DNA from: Granulosicoccus sp045106475
Lineage (GTDB): Bacteria > Pseudomonadota > Gammaproteobacteria > Granulosicoccales > Granulosicoccaceae
Length of the DNA: 64,000 bases
Direction of reading: 5' to 3'
Assembly (NCBI GenBank): GCA_045106475.1
Contig: JBGCEO010000105.1
Span: 4,697-68,696 of the forward strand
Shown: positions 26,510-35,299 of the stretch, one piece after another
How positions within the stretch are numbered: the stretch's first letter is position 1
Layout of the letters: the number at the start of each line of letters is the position of its first letter
Position numbers and translations under genes: made by a program
The notes under the pieces: model-generated
What the model saw: the letters and a program-made list of their open reading frames with translations, nothing else
Databases searched by the model: none
What the model was told of the DNA's origin: nothing

Positions 26510-26582
26510 AGTATAAAGTATCGTATTTTTGTACTTGTAGTTCAATAATAGTACACTTTTAGTATAAAGTTTTATTTTTCAA
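26510..26582. promoter_or_regulatory. Divergent promoter/operator region between regulator and PspA-like operons
   Basis: An AT-rich gap holding a direct repeat AGTATAAAGT at 26510-26519 and 26561-26570 (51 bp, about five helical turns apart), the second copy within a dyad ACTTT-N6-AAAGT, and GTAC half-sites at 26531 and 26551. Candidate promoters: minus strand TTGAAC (26545-26540), 17 bp, GATACT (26522-26517); plus strand TTGTAC (26529-26534), 17 bp, TACACT (26552-26557). The first repeat sits on the minus-strand start region, as expected for autoregulation. Confidence 0.5.
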
Positions 26583-26642
26583 CCTCATTAGCCGACACTC
26601 CCGCCAATGCAAACTTTTGCTGTCAACCGGAGTAGCGTAAAA

Positions 26643-27314
26643 ATGAACCTGTTTACTCGTATCACTGCCACCCTGGGCGCGACCGCCGATCAGGCCGTCA
26701 GCCGTTTTGAAAATCACGAAGCAATTGCCGAGACCGCGTTTAAGGCTGCCCGCCAGGCTGTTGTTAAAGCACGCATTCAGCATACGCGGGTAACGCGCGA
26801 TAGCAATGAGCTACGTGCCCGCGTTGATGAACTGAAAAAGGATGAGATCGCGTGGACGCGCCGCGCAAAAGAAATCGCTTTGGAAGATGAAGCAAAAGCT
26901 CTGGAGTGCCTATCTCAACGTCATCGCTGCCGGGAATTGCTGGCTCAGACACAGGCCAGGCTAACCAAGCACGAGCAAGTCGAACTGGAAGTTTGTAAGA
27001 GAGTTCAAGAAATGGAACATCGACTCGAACAGATAAACCTGCAGCGTAATCAAATGCGCTCGCGTGAGTCTGTTGCAAAAGCTATCGACGTGATGAGTCG
27101 GATTGAATCTGACGGCCAAGACAGTGTCGACGCTGTGTTTGATCGATGGGAAATCAGCATTGGAGAAACCGAGATGCGCGGTGAGGTATATCAAGCGATG
27201 GCAGGGAACAAAGAATCACTGCAGCGCGAATATGAATCCAAAGAGCATGCTGATGAGCTTAAGAGTGAACTCGATGCATTACTCAACGAGGATTCGGAGA
27301 ACTTGCATGAATAG
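26643..27314 (+). CDS. PspA/IM30 (Vipp1) family coiled-coil protein
   Basis: A 223-residue, almost wholly helical protein. It begins MNLFTRITATLGATADQAVSRF, resembling the amphipathic membrane-binding helix and first coiled coil of PspA/IM30, and continues through long charged heptads (residues ~25-150) to an acidic C-terminus. PspA proteins assemble on stressed membranes and limit proton leakage. The ATG at 26643 has GGAG at the right distance; the frame opens 12 codons earlier without support. The pspB, pspC and pspF genes are absent. The next gene overlaps it by 8 bp. Confidence 0.82.
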   Translation: MNLFTRITATLGATADQAVSRFENHEAIAETAFKAARQAVVKARIQHTRVTRDSNELRARVDELKKDEIAWTRRAKEIALEDEAKALECLSQRHRCRELLAQTQARLTKHEQVELEVCKRVQEMEHRLEQINLQRNQMRSRESVAKAIDVMSRIESDGQDSVDAVFDRWEISIGETEMRGEVYQAMAGNKESLQREYESKEHADELKSELDALLNEDSENLHE

Positions 27315-28830
27315 CGTAGCGTTTGATTTCGTCGGACCACCCAGGCCCATCGAATTGAGCGACGATGCCAAAGAAACTATGCATAACTGCATCGACTCTG
27401 CCATCGAAAGTTCATTAGAAAATTCGGCAGAATCATCAGGTTCTTTTCTTTCGAACACCCTCGAAAATATTCAGAAGGCCAGCTCAATCGCAGGGATGCT
27501 GCGTATGTTTGGAGCCGGCTTACTGGTTTTTTCTCTATCGTTATTTCTCATACAAGGCATAGATACCACGACAGACTTACAAAGGTATTTTCTACTACTT
27601 GGGCAAACCAGCCTGCTGACGCTTGCAGGATTTGCGGTTGGGTACCTTCTTAAAGAGCCACGCGGGGCACGTGTATTTTTTGGCTTAGGGCTGATTAGTA
27701 TTCCTGCCAACTTCGCCGTACTGGGAGCAATGATCTACTCCATAGTGCCTCTGGATTCGATCGTTACCAGTTACCCTGATTACGCTAGCTGGCAATCCAG
27801 TAGCGTAGCCGAATTGTTCACTGCCGGGATAGCCGGCACTGTGGTGCTCGTTCCCATGTCCATTTTTTGTTTTGCCGTGCTAGCTCGCAACGAAAAATCA
27901 TGGCTCAGCATCGCCTATCTACTCTCGTCAGCCAGTTTGTTAGTGCCGATGCGCGACATGTTTAGTATGACCATACTCAGCAGCGTTACTGTGATCGGCA
28001 TAATTATAATGTTGAGTAGGTATCGAGACACCAAGAGCAACCTATCTACCAGTGAAAGACGATTTGCACATGCGCTTCTGTTTGCGCCACCTCTGCTGAT
28101 ACTCGCCCGATCGACCATGTTGTACAGTGTAGATTTTCACTTTACATTGGCGTTGATTATTAGTTGCTACTATCTGTTGCGCTGTGCCGTGATACGCCAA
28201 ACAGTCGGCTCACCTTGGATCATGGCTTTACAGTTTGGTACCCTTACAACCGTTGTTGTTCTGGCAAGTATGATGACGTCTTTGCTTGGCGCTTACTTAG
28301 CGATTTTCAATTCAACGCTTGTGTACGGGCTGATACTGGCTGCATTGCTGGTGGAGCTATCACGCCATATCACAAACGTCCGAATGTTAAGTTATATGCA
28401 AGGGGTATGGTCGCTGACTATCGTCGCCAGCTTGTTTTTAGACTATGTGTTCTGGAATGGTCCTGCGAGTATCGTGACCAGCTTGATTATTGCTACTGTC
28501 ATCATCGCTAGCGGTGTTTTATTTCGACATCTTTTTAGCACACTAATCGGAATATTGGCCTTTGCTGGTCATCTGTTCCTAAATGGCAGCGAGCTAGTGG
28601 CTGCACTCCTATCCAGCGGTTGGTTGGGCATGGCTATCGCCGGGGCAAGTACCATCGTGCTTGGATCAGTAATTGAGCGCTATTGGCCGGTAGTCCAATT
28701 GCGTTTCATCAAGGATAAAGTGAGCAGCGCCAGCATGGATTGCGAGCTTGCGGAAGCCACTTATGAATCAAATGACGGATATCAACCATTCGCCCAAGCA
28801 TCCCACCAGAGCAAAGCAAAGGCTGCCTAA
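27307..28830 (+). CDS. Polytopic membrane protein of no recognised family
   Basis: A 507-residue protein whose start (ATG at 27307, MNSVAFDF) lies within the last codons of the PspA-like gene. A soluble, Ser- and Glu-rich N-terminus of about 60 residues precedes roughly a dozen hydrophobic helices (first near MLRMFGAGLLVFSLSLFLI, last near GWLGMAIAGASTIVLGSV) and a polar tail of about 60 residues. I find no transporter or enzyme signature. Overlap with the PspA-like gene implies coupled translation and a shared membrane role. The reading frame extends upstream to 27103 inside the PspA-like gene, but that extension has no support. Confidence 0.75.
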   Translation: MNSVAFDFVGPPRPIELSDDAKETMHNCIDSAIESSLENSAESSGSFLSNTLENIQKASSIAGMLRMFGAGLLVFSLSLFLIQGIDTTTDLQRYFLLLGQTSLLTLAGFAVGYLLKEPRGARVFFGLGLISIPANFAVLGAMIYSIVPLDSIVTSYPDYASWQSSSVAELFTAGIAGTVVLVPMSIFCFAVLARNEKSWLSIAYLLSSASLLVPMRDMFSMTILSSVTVIGIIIMLSRYRDTKSNLSTSERRFAHALLFAPPLLILARSTMLYSVDFHFTLALIISCYYLLRCAVIRQTVGSPWIMALQFGTLTTVVVLASMMTSLLGAYLAIFNSTLVYGLILAALLVELSRHITNVRMLSYMQGVWSLTIVASLFLDYVFWNGPASIVTSLIIATVIIASGVLFRHLFSTLIGILAFAGHLFLNGSELVAALLSSGWLGMAIAGASTIVLGSVIERYWPVVQLRFIKDKVSSASMDCELAEATYESNDGYQPFAQASHQSKAKAA

Positions 28831-28839
28831 GAGAACCTT

Positions 28840-28880
28840 GAAGCTACTTTTGATTGCAACCACTAATCAGAAGTAGCTTC
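28840..28880 (+). terminator. Strong intercistronic hairpin after the membrane protein gene
   Basis: A 16-base left arm (28840-28855) pairs with 28865-28880 with one G-U position, around a 9-base loop. A second short pairing, AGAACC (28832-28837) with GGTTCT (about 28894-28899), encloses it. It begins ten bases after the stop codon. No U-run follows, so it may be an mRNA-processing or stability element, or a weak terminator separating the hydrolase gene. Confidence 0.55.
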
Positions 28881-29013
28881 CTGGCTCGCCAATGGTTCTT
28901 AACTGGATCAAAGCTTGCTGTTAGTCGATTAGAAAAAGCGTGGCCACGCTAAAGGATAAGAGAGCTATACGAGTAGATATGATCGGCATCGAGTCTAAAA
29001 CCCGAGCTCTGCC

Positions 29014-30267
29014 ATGCTAAGGCTTATCTCAACCGTCGAATCACTAACACAAGCTGCCGATGCTCTCGATATCGATGCTCCAAGCGAGGATTTTGTATCT
29101 ACCGTTGTAGAACGGGGTTATTTCAGACCGTCGGAAAATGAAGCTATTGGATATTGGTTTGCACGCTTCCTAACGGTGAGAGATGCCCTCTGGGATACGA
29201 TCAGGGAGGTCCTCAAACGCAGCCAAAAGGGTATTTCAAAGATTGAAACGGACGAAGACTGGCGATTGTTTCTGGTCGGTTATGCCGCTGCCTGCATTCT
29301 GATTCGGTTGGATCGGCTGTTACTTTTTAGAGTTGCAGACCATTCAGTCATTCAACGCAAACTCAATGAGGAGTTTCAAGAGTATCGAATACCACGTAAG
29401 CAATTCACTCGAATATTCTCTGCGTTCATTGATCACAATCATGCTTTGCTGATTTATGACGCGATGCATTTGGCGAGAACGCATCGTCAAAAACTTGAAG
29501 CACTCAAGCTGGATGAACATATCGGATCAATAGCGAAAAATCTGGATCACTATGAATCCTGGTTGGATAGTAGCCGGAGAAACTACCTGAAACGGACGCT
29601 TTCCTACCTCAGCCATAAATGGCGCAGACGTAGCGTCGTCGCAATGAATAAATCGCTGGCACATCTAATGGAGAGCGCTGGCCGAACTGCTTCAGGCGTT
29701 GGTGGTCGCGAAAGAAAAAAGATAACAGCGCAGATACGCGCCGAGCTGGCGCAGATATTGGAACCTGGAGATGTGCTAATCACCCGGCATGATCGTGTTC
29801 TAACCAATTTGTTTCTGCCCGGGTACTGGCCACATGCTGCGCTCTACATCGGCACACCTGATCAGCGAGATGCAATGGATATCGACATTGATGCCGATAA
29901 GCACAATCGCTGGTGCGCTGATCGTTGCGTTCTGGAGGCACTAAAGGACGGCGTTAGGTTCCGCCCTCTCTCTGAGACTTTAAACGTAGATCATGTCGTT
30001 GTGCTAAGACCAGCAATCAGTAACGATGCTATCAAGCAGGGGATCGAACGGGTGGTCTGTCATGAGGGCAAACCGTATAACTTCGATTTTGACTTTTTCA
30101 GTTCGGAAAAACTGGTGTGTACCGAAGTGATCTACCGGGCTTTCGACGGTTTGGAGAATCTTCATTTCCCGCTCACACAACGCAGCGGCAGACAAACCCT
30201 CTCCGCCGAAGACATCCTCAACTACGCCCACACCTCCCAAAAACTCTACCGGGTCGGACCACAGTAA
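29014..30267 (+). CDS. YiiX/YebB-like permuted NlpC/P60 hydrolase with N-terminal helical domain
   Basis: A 417-residue protein. The C-terminal ~170 residues match the permuted papain-like fold of YiiX/YebB: GDVLITRHD, His274 in GYWPHAALYIG, LEALKDGV, and the nucleophile Cys369 in KLVCTEVIYRAF. Such enzymes cleave amide bonds, often in cell-wall peptides or lipids. The first ~245 residues form a helical domain (RLFLVGYAAACILIRLDRLL looks membrane-associated) with no family I recognise. No signal peptide is evident. It follows the polytopic membrane protein by 183 bp on the same strand. Confidence 0.8.
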   Translation: MLRLISTVESLTQAADALDIDAPSEDFVSTVVERGYFRPSENEAIGYWFARFLTVRDALWDTIREVLKRSQKGISKIETDEDWRLFLVGYAAACILIRLDRLLLFRVADHSVIQRKLNEEFQEYRIPRKQFTRIFSAFIDHNHALLIYDAMHLARTHRQKLEALKLDEHIGSIAKNLDHYESWLDSSRRNYLKRTLSYLSHKWRRRSVVAMNKSLAHLMESAGRTASGVGGRERKKITAQIRAELAQILEPGDVLITRHDRVLTNLFLPGYWPHAALYIGTPDQRDAMDIDIDADKHNRWCADRCVLEALKDGVRFRPLSETLNVDHVVVLRPAISNDAIKQGIERVVCHEGKPYNFDFDFFSSEKLVCTEVIYRAFDGLENLHFPLTQRSGRQTLSAEDILNYAHTSQKLYRVGPQ

Positions 30268-30409
30268 GTCATTGAATACCACCTATTCAGAGGGTTAACG
30301 ATTCCAAATATCTCCGTTTAAGACCTGAAACCAGTTAGAATTTTGCAGCTAGTGCTTTTTAAACAATTACTTACCATGGTTCGACCCGCGCGGAGCATGA
30401 GGGGGCAGG

Positions 30410-31801
30410 ATGGGTGTGTTAGAACAGGTGTTGGATAGGGTCGATGAACAGATGCCGCAGGCGTTGGAGCGACTGTTTGAATTATTGAGGATCGAAAGCA
30501 TATCGACAGATAAGGCTTATAAGGCGGCATGTTTGAAGGCGGCCAATTGGCTAGTTGAGGATCTTCGTTCCATTGGATTCGACACCCAACGTCATGACAC
30601 CCCAGGTCACCCGATGGTGGTCGGCCATCAGGCAGGCAACAACAACGGCCCTCACCTGCTGTTTTACGGCCACTACGATGTACAACCTGTCGATCCACTC
30701 GAATTGTGGAATCGCCCCCCATTCGAACCAGCTATAGAAGACACCCCTAATGGCAAAGTAATACGCGCACGAGGTGCAGCCGACGACAAAGGACAGCTAA
30801 TGACCTTTGTTGAGGCCTGCCGGGTCTGGAAACAGGTGAGCGGCAGTCTACCTACTCAAGTCAGCATCTTTTTTGAAGGTGAGGAAGAAAGCGGCTCGCC
30901 GTCTTTGATCCCGTTCATGGAACAAAACAAAGAGATGTTAAAAGCAGATCTGGCGCTGGTTTGCGACACCGGCATGTGGGATAGCCAAACGCCTACCATC
31001 TCAACCATGCTGCGCGGCATGGTCGGCGAGCAGGTTACTATCACAGGGCCTTCTCTGGATTTACATTCAGGCATGTATGGTGGTCCGGCCATCAACCCCA
31101 TTCGAGTACTTACCCGCATACTGTCCGAATTGCACGATGATCAAGGGCGCATCACCCTGCCCGGCTTTTATGACGGTGTTGCCGAGCTGTCAGATGCACA
31201 GCGTGAACAATGGGATTCACTTAAACACGATGATGACGGGTTTTTAAAGGGTGTTGGCCTATCAACACCGGCAGGCGAATCGGGGTACTCGGTTCTCGAG
31301 CAAATCTGGGCAAGACCCAGTTGTGATATCAATGGCATTAATGGGGGCTACACTGGCGAAGGATTCAAAACCGTACTGCCCTCCATCGCCACTGCGAAGA
31401 TCAGTTTTCGTCTGGTAGGAGATCAAGATCCTGATTTAATCAGACAGGCTTTCTATGATCATGTAAATGATCGCCTGCCACCTGATTGCAGTGCTGAGTT
31501 TGCCTCCAAGGATGGCTCGAAGGCAACCGTCATGCCGGTCGATGCACCCGCCTTCCGGCAAGCACAGCGAGCCCTAAGCGATGAATGGCAAAAAGAAGCT
31601 ATCTATGCTGGCTGCGGCGGCTCCATTCCCGTGGTTGGGCACATCAAAGAGATCCTGCACATGGATAGCCTGCTTGTTGGTTTTATGCTCGACGACGATG
31701 CAATTCACTCACCCAACGAAAAGTACTCACTCAACAGCTACCACAAAGGCATAAGAAGCTGGGTGCGAATACTGGATTCTCTGTCAAGAGGTGCATCCTG
31801 A
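30410..31801 (+). CDS. M20 family metallopeptidase (dipeptidase)
   Basis: A 463-residue di-zinc peptidase. His88 and Asp90 lie in YGHYDVQP, the bridging Asp125 in GAADDKG, catalytic Glu in FFEGEEESGSP and an Asp ligand in CDTGMW. A lid/dimerisation domain (LDLHSGMYGG) interrupts the catalytic domain as in carnosinase-type dipeptidases. GGGGGCAGG directly precedes the ATG at 30410. It is likely cytosolic, as there is no signal peptide. The substrate is probably a short peptide but cannot be fixed. Confidence 0.9.
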   Translation: MGVLEQVLDRVDEQMPQALERLFELLRIESISTDKAYKAACLKAANWLVEDLRSIGFDTQRHDTPGHPMVVGHQAGNNNGPHLLFYGHYDVQPVDPLELWNRPPFEPAIEDTPNGKVIRARGAADDKGQLMTFVEACRVWKQVSGSLPTQVSIFFEGEEESGSPSLIPFMEQNKEMLKADLALVCDTGMWDSQTPTISTMLRGMVGEQVTITGPSLDLHSGMYGGPAINPIRVLTRILSELHDDQGRITLPGFYDGVAELSDAQREQWDSLKHDDDGFLKGVGLSTPAGESGYSVLEQIWARPSCDINGINGGYTGEGFKTVLPSIATAKISFRLVGDQDPDLIRQAFYDHVNDRLPPDCSAEFASKDGSKATVMPVDAPAFRQAQRALSDEWQKEAIYAGCGGSIPVVGHIKEILHMDSLLVGFMLDDDAIHSPNEKYSLNSYHKGIRSWVRILDSLSRGAS

Positions 31802-31810
31802 TCGCTCGCT

Positions 31811-32770
31811 TCAGACATATTGAGCCAAGGCACGTCGTGTTGGTTCTACATACGAATGCCCAAATTTGATCGCATGAACAATCAGTGGTGCTAATTGATG
31901 TAATGCGACTCTCTCCTGCCAGCCCGCACTAAGGGGGTAACTATTAGCGTAAGCGCTATGGCAAGCCTCACTAAACCCTCCAAACAAACGCATCATTGCC
32001 AAGTCAAATTCACGATGCCCACCATGACTGGCGGGATCTATCAGCCAGCTTTGTCCGGCTGTATCAATCAAACGATTACCAGCCCAAAGATCACCATGCA
32101 GGCGTGATGGTCTCTCATCAGCAGGTACCCAGTTATCCAGCTGCTGTGCGAGCGTTTCGATATCGCGACAAAGATCTTTGTTCAAGGCTTGTCGATCGTA
32201 AGCAATCTTAACCAATGGCATGAGCCGTTCAGAGGCATAAAACTGCGCCCAGACATCAGTTGGTTTATTCGGTAGGCCGAGACTGCCTGTCGTACGCTCA
32301 TCATCGCGTCCAAATCGTTCACAGGGGCTGCGATGTAATTCAGCCAGCTCGTGGCCAAACTGCTCTTCTGCCATTGAGCTAGCGCCTCCTTCCTCAACCC
32401 ATTGCAAAGCCAGGTATGGCGTTTCATCACTGACACCCAACACAGTAGGAACACGCACTGCGGCTGAATCAGCTAACCATGCCAGTCCCATTGCTTCGGT
32501 AGTAAAATGTCGGGGTGGTGGATTTTGATGTGATTTCACAAACAGCTTAGTGCCGACCTCAGGCCTTGCCGTCTCTTTGGAACCAGTCAGCCACGCGCCG
32601 ATGCAATCATGCTTATCAGCCAGAGGAGCTCGCTCATTGTTGGATGACACCGCCTTCACTGTTGATTGCCAACTCTGAGCGAAGTCACCACCGCTCAAAC
32701 TACGCCAATCTCCCAGATGGACACCCATCTCCTGTTCGGCCACTTCACGCCAGTCATGCTCATTCATCAT
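31811..32770 (-). CDS. Fructosamine kinase family protein
   Basis: A 319-residue member of the fructosamine-3-kinase family, which phosphorylates sugar adducts on amines so that they fall off (deglycation). Seen: KLFVKSHQN (nucleotide Lys), LHGDLWAGNRL (catalytic loop) and IDPASHGGHREFDLAMMRLFGGF. The longest frame starts at 32857 inside the divergent phosphatase gene; the paired ATGs at 32770/32767 (MMNEHDWREVAEQEMG) fit the family start. The gene is divergent from the phosphatase gene and convergent with the M20 gene, nine bases away. Confidence 0.9.
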   Translation of the reverse strand: MMNEHDWREVAEQEMGVHLGDWRSLSGGDFAQSWQSTVKAVSSNNERAPLADKHDCIGAWLTGSKETARPEVGTKLFVKSHQNPPPRHFTTEAMGLAWLADSAAVRVPTVLGVSDETPYLALQWVEEGGASSMAEEQFGHELAELHRSPCERFGRDDERTTGSLGLPNKPTDVWAQFYASERLMPLVKIAYDRQALNKDLCRDIETLAQQLDNWVPADERPSRLHGDLWAGNRLIDTAGQSWLIDPASHGGHREFDLAMMRLFGGFSEACHSAYANSYPLSAGWQERVALHQLAPLIVHAIKFGHSYVEPTRRALAQYV

Positions 32771-32843
32771 TCCAACATACCATTCGCCGCAAAATATCGC
32801 TGCATACGTTACCCTAACACTCTCTTTAAACGAGCCACATTTT

Positions 32844-33494
32844 ATGCTTCTGCACATAGTGCGACACGGTCAGACCAGCTGGAACGCTGAGCGACGCATA
32901 CAAGGACAATTAGAATCAGAACTGGATGAAACAGGCATCAGGCAAGCACAGAATCGTGGCGTCGATTTCGCCTCTATGAAGCTGCATGCGATCTATTCCA
33001 GTAGCAGCGTACGCACAAGACAAACAACGGCCAACATTCTAGGCTCGCGTGATGAGCTAGTGACCTTCAGAGACGATCTAAGAGAGGTCAAGTTGGGCAT
33101 ATGGCAAGGCCAGCTATGGGAGGATATCGAAAAAGCCTACCCGGAAATGGTTGAAGCCCATTGGAAAGCACTACCTTCTTTCAACGTGGAAGGCGCTGAG
33201 AATTTTCGGGAAGTGCAAGGCCGTGGTGTTGCAGCGATTGAATCGATCATCAAGGCCCACAGCAACGCCAAACCTACGGATAACATTCTGGTTGTTAGTC
33301 ATGGTGCGATTATGAAAAGTATTCTCTGCCACTATGCCGCGATTGCCTTGACAGACATGCACATGCTACCTCCACTGCCCAACTGCGCGCACTGCATTGT
33401 GGAATCTGATGGCGACAAGCGTACTATCACTCAAATAGCCGGTGAACAGTTTGCCAATACTGAATGGGCCAAGGCTGCTCAAAGTGCATCATGA
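32844..33494 (+). CDS. Histidine phosphatase family protein
   Basis: A 216-residue phosphoglycerate-mutase-like phosphatase. The phosphohistidine motif is IVRHGQTSWN near the N-terminus, the second catalytic His lies in VVSHGAIMKS, and an Arg in SSSVRTRQTT contributes to the phosphate pocket. Related proteins include GpmB and CobC phosphatases; the substrate is not predictable. ATG at 32844, divergent from the fructosamine kinase gene and 66 bp before the CoA-transferase gene. Confidence 0.87.
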   Translation: MLLHIVRHGQTSWNAERRIQGQLESELDETGIRQAQNRGVDFASMKLHAIYSSSSVRTRQTTANILGSRDELVTFRDDLREVKLGIWQGQLWEDIEKAYPEMVEAHWKALPSFNVEGAENFREVQGRGVAAIESIIKAHSNAKPTDNILVVSHGAIMKSILCHYAAIALTDMHMLPPLPNCAHCIVESDGDKRTITQIAGEQFANTEWAKAAQSAS

Positions 33495-33559
33495 ATTGCC
33501 AATACACATAACGTTAGAATTTTTTGGTCGTTCGTACTACAGAACCTATAAAGGAATTG

Positions 33560-34690
33560 ATGAATAACAAACGCTCTCCGTTAGCAGGTATCAAGGTTGT
33601 TGAACTTGCCCGAATTCTGGCAGGCCCCTGGATTGGCCAGACGTTATCCGATCTAGGTGCCGATGTCATAAAGGTGGAAAGTTTTGCTGGTGATGACACA
33701 CGCCAATGGGGCCCGCCCTGGGTTGAAACGAACGGCGAGAGCTGTTCGGCTTACTTTCATGCCTGCAATCGAGGCAAGCACTCCATCACTTTGGATCTTA
33801 AAAGCGAAGAAGGTAGGTCGAAAGTACTTGAGCTTCTTGATGATGCCGACGTGTTTATTGAAAACTTCAAAGTCGGAGGGCTCGTGCAATATGGTCTTGA
33901 TGCGCAAACCCTAACGGACTTGTTTCCACGATTGATTTACTGCTCAGTAACAGGTTTCGGGCAAGACGGTCCCTACGCTCATCGAGCAGGCTACGATTTC
34001 ATGATTCAAGGCATGAGCGGCATCATGGATTTGACCGGTGAGCCAGATGGACAACCGCAAAAAATGGGTGTGGCTTTCGCCGATGTCTTTACGGGTCTTT
34101 ATGGTGTTATCGCGATCCAATCTGCCCTGTTGCAACGCAACCATAGTGACAGCGGACAACATATCGATCTTTCCCTGTTTGATAGCATGACAGGCGTTCT
34201 TGCCAACCAATCGATGAACTACTTAGCGAGTGGCAAGACACCCACCAGAATGGGCAACAAGCATCCGAATATTGCGCCTTATCAAACCTTTGAAGTGAGT
34301 GACGGGCACTTGATTGTCGCTGTAGGTAACGACGCGCAGTTTACTCGATTGTGCACGGTGCTCGAACTAGATGAGCTACCGCTTGATCAGCGATTCAACA
34401 GCAATGCGGCGAGGGTTAAAAACCGAGAAGCACTCGAGAAACTTCTATGTGAAAAAATCCTTCAATGGTCACGCGATGATTTATTGAGCGCACTGGAAAC
34501 TGCGGTTGTACCTGCAGGTCCGATCAATACCGTTGAAGATGTTTTCAATGATCCGCAGTTCATTGCCCGCGGCATGCAAATCGAACCCGATGGCATACCA
34601 GGTGTTAGAACACCCATTCGGTTCAGCAAAAGCGAGCTATCGGTAGAACGGAGGGCACCGGGTCTGGGTGAGCACAATGATAAGTACTAG
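33560..34690 (+). CDS. CaiB/BaiF family CoA-transferase (family III)
   Basis: A 376-residue formyl-CoA-transferase-type enzyme moving CoA between carboxylic acids. It starts MNNKRSPLAGIKVVELARIL from the ATG at 33560, which has AAGGA just upstream; a frame opening at 33524 is unsupported. Conserved segments include GADVIKVES, GPYAHRAGYDFMIQG and the catalytic Asp in AFADVFTGLYG. The substrate acids are unknown. No acyl-CoA dehydrogenase or ligase lies next to it. Confidence 0.9.
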   Translation: MNNKRSPLAGIKVVELARILAGPWIGQTLSDLGADVIKVESFAGDDTRQWGPPWVETNGESCSAYFHACNRGKHSITLDLKSEEGRSKVLELLDDADVFIENFKVGGLVQYGLDAQTLTDLFPRLIYCSVTGFGQDGPYAHRAGYDFMIQGMSGIMDLTGEPDGQPQKMGVAFADVFTGLYGVIAIQSALLQRNHSDSGQHIDLSLFDSMTGVLANQSMNYLASGKTPTRMGNKHPNIAPYQTFEVSDGHLIVAVGNDAQFTRLCTVLELDELPLDQRFNSNAARVKNREALEKLLCEKILQWSRDDLLSALETAVVPAGPINTVEDVFNDPQFIARGMQIEPDGIPGVRTPIRFSKSELSVERRAPGLGEHNDKY

Positions 34691-34911
34691 TACATCTGGA
34701 TACCAAACAGGAGCTAAGAAGCACTAAACTGTAAAAGCCGGTTGCAGACGTGGCAGGCAGTGTACGATCTCATCTGAACCTGTACTTCCGCTAAGTGCCT
34801 TGAGTTCAACCGGTCAAAACTTGAAATACTCAATTCTTCTTTTTTCACGGTACACTTTTGTTACTGGACTTGACACAGACTTTGTTCTGAACAAAATCAC
34901 ACGAGAGGTGA

Positions 34912-35268
34912 ATGGCAGTGACAGCACACCTAAAAATAACCGATGAAAATGCCAAATCCATCGGTAGACCTATATTCGATAAAATTATTCAATCATTTTT
35001 AAATGAAGATCGTGAAGAATTTATTCAACACTTTCCGTATTTGGAGGAATGGATGACAGTGGATATTTTTGACGAAGCGGTAGAAGTTTTGAATCGCTTA
35101 GGTGAATTGCTTTCAAGCGAATATTCAACCCATTCTGTAGAAAATGGTAACCATTTACTGGTCTGGAAGGTTCAATATCAAAACGATGAAAACAAAGTAC
35201 GTTGGAAATTGCATCTCGACGATACTCAAGAAGGGATAAAGGTGAAGGGCTTTGGATTTGACCGGTAA
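34912..35268 (+). CDS. Small hypothetical protein (118 residues)
   Basis: Not recognised. The protein is acidic with aromatic clusters (HFPYLEEWMTVDIFDEA) and ends in a beta-rich stretch (VRWKLHLDDTQEGIKVKGFGFDR). The overall layout (helical N-terminus, strand-rich C-terminus, about 120 residues) would suit an NTF2-like fold, but this is a guess. GAGAGGTG lies immediately before the ATG. Codon use is more AT-rich than in the flanking housekeeping genes, and the gene opens an accessory islet with ccdAB and barstar. A 221-bp gap without a clear gene precedes it. Confidence 0.6.
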   Translation: MAVTAHLKITDENAKSIGRPIFDKIIQSFLNEDREEFIQHFPYLEEWMTVDIFDEAVEVLNRLGELLSSEYSTHSVENGNHLLVWKVQYQNDENKVRWKLHLDDTQEGIKVKGFGFDR

Positions 35269-35299
35269 CCGTTCCTATATGGATTGTTAAGTTGTTCGC

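Noticed and set aside
27103..27306. Upstream extension of the polytopic membrane protein
   Set aside because: It runs inside the PspA-like coding sequence in another frame and adds unstructured residues; the ATG at 27307 at the gene overlap is the natural start.
34861..34911. Sigma-70 promoter for the 118-residue gene (TTGACA near 34870)
   Set aside because: The -35 hexamer is perfect but the position 17 bp downstream has no acceptable -10 hexamer.
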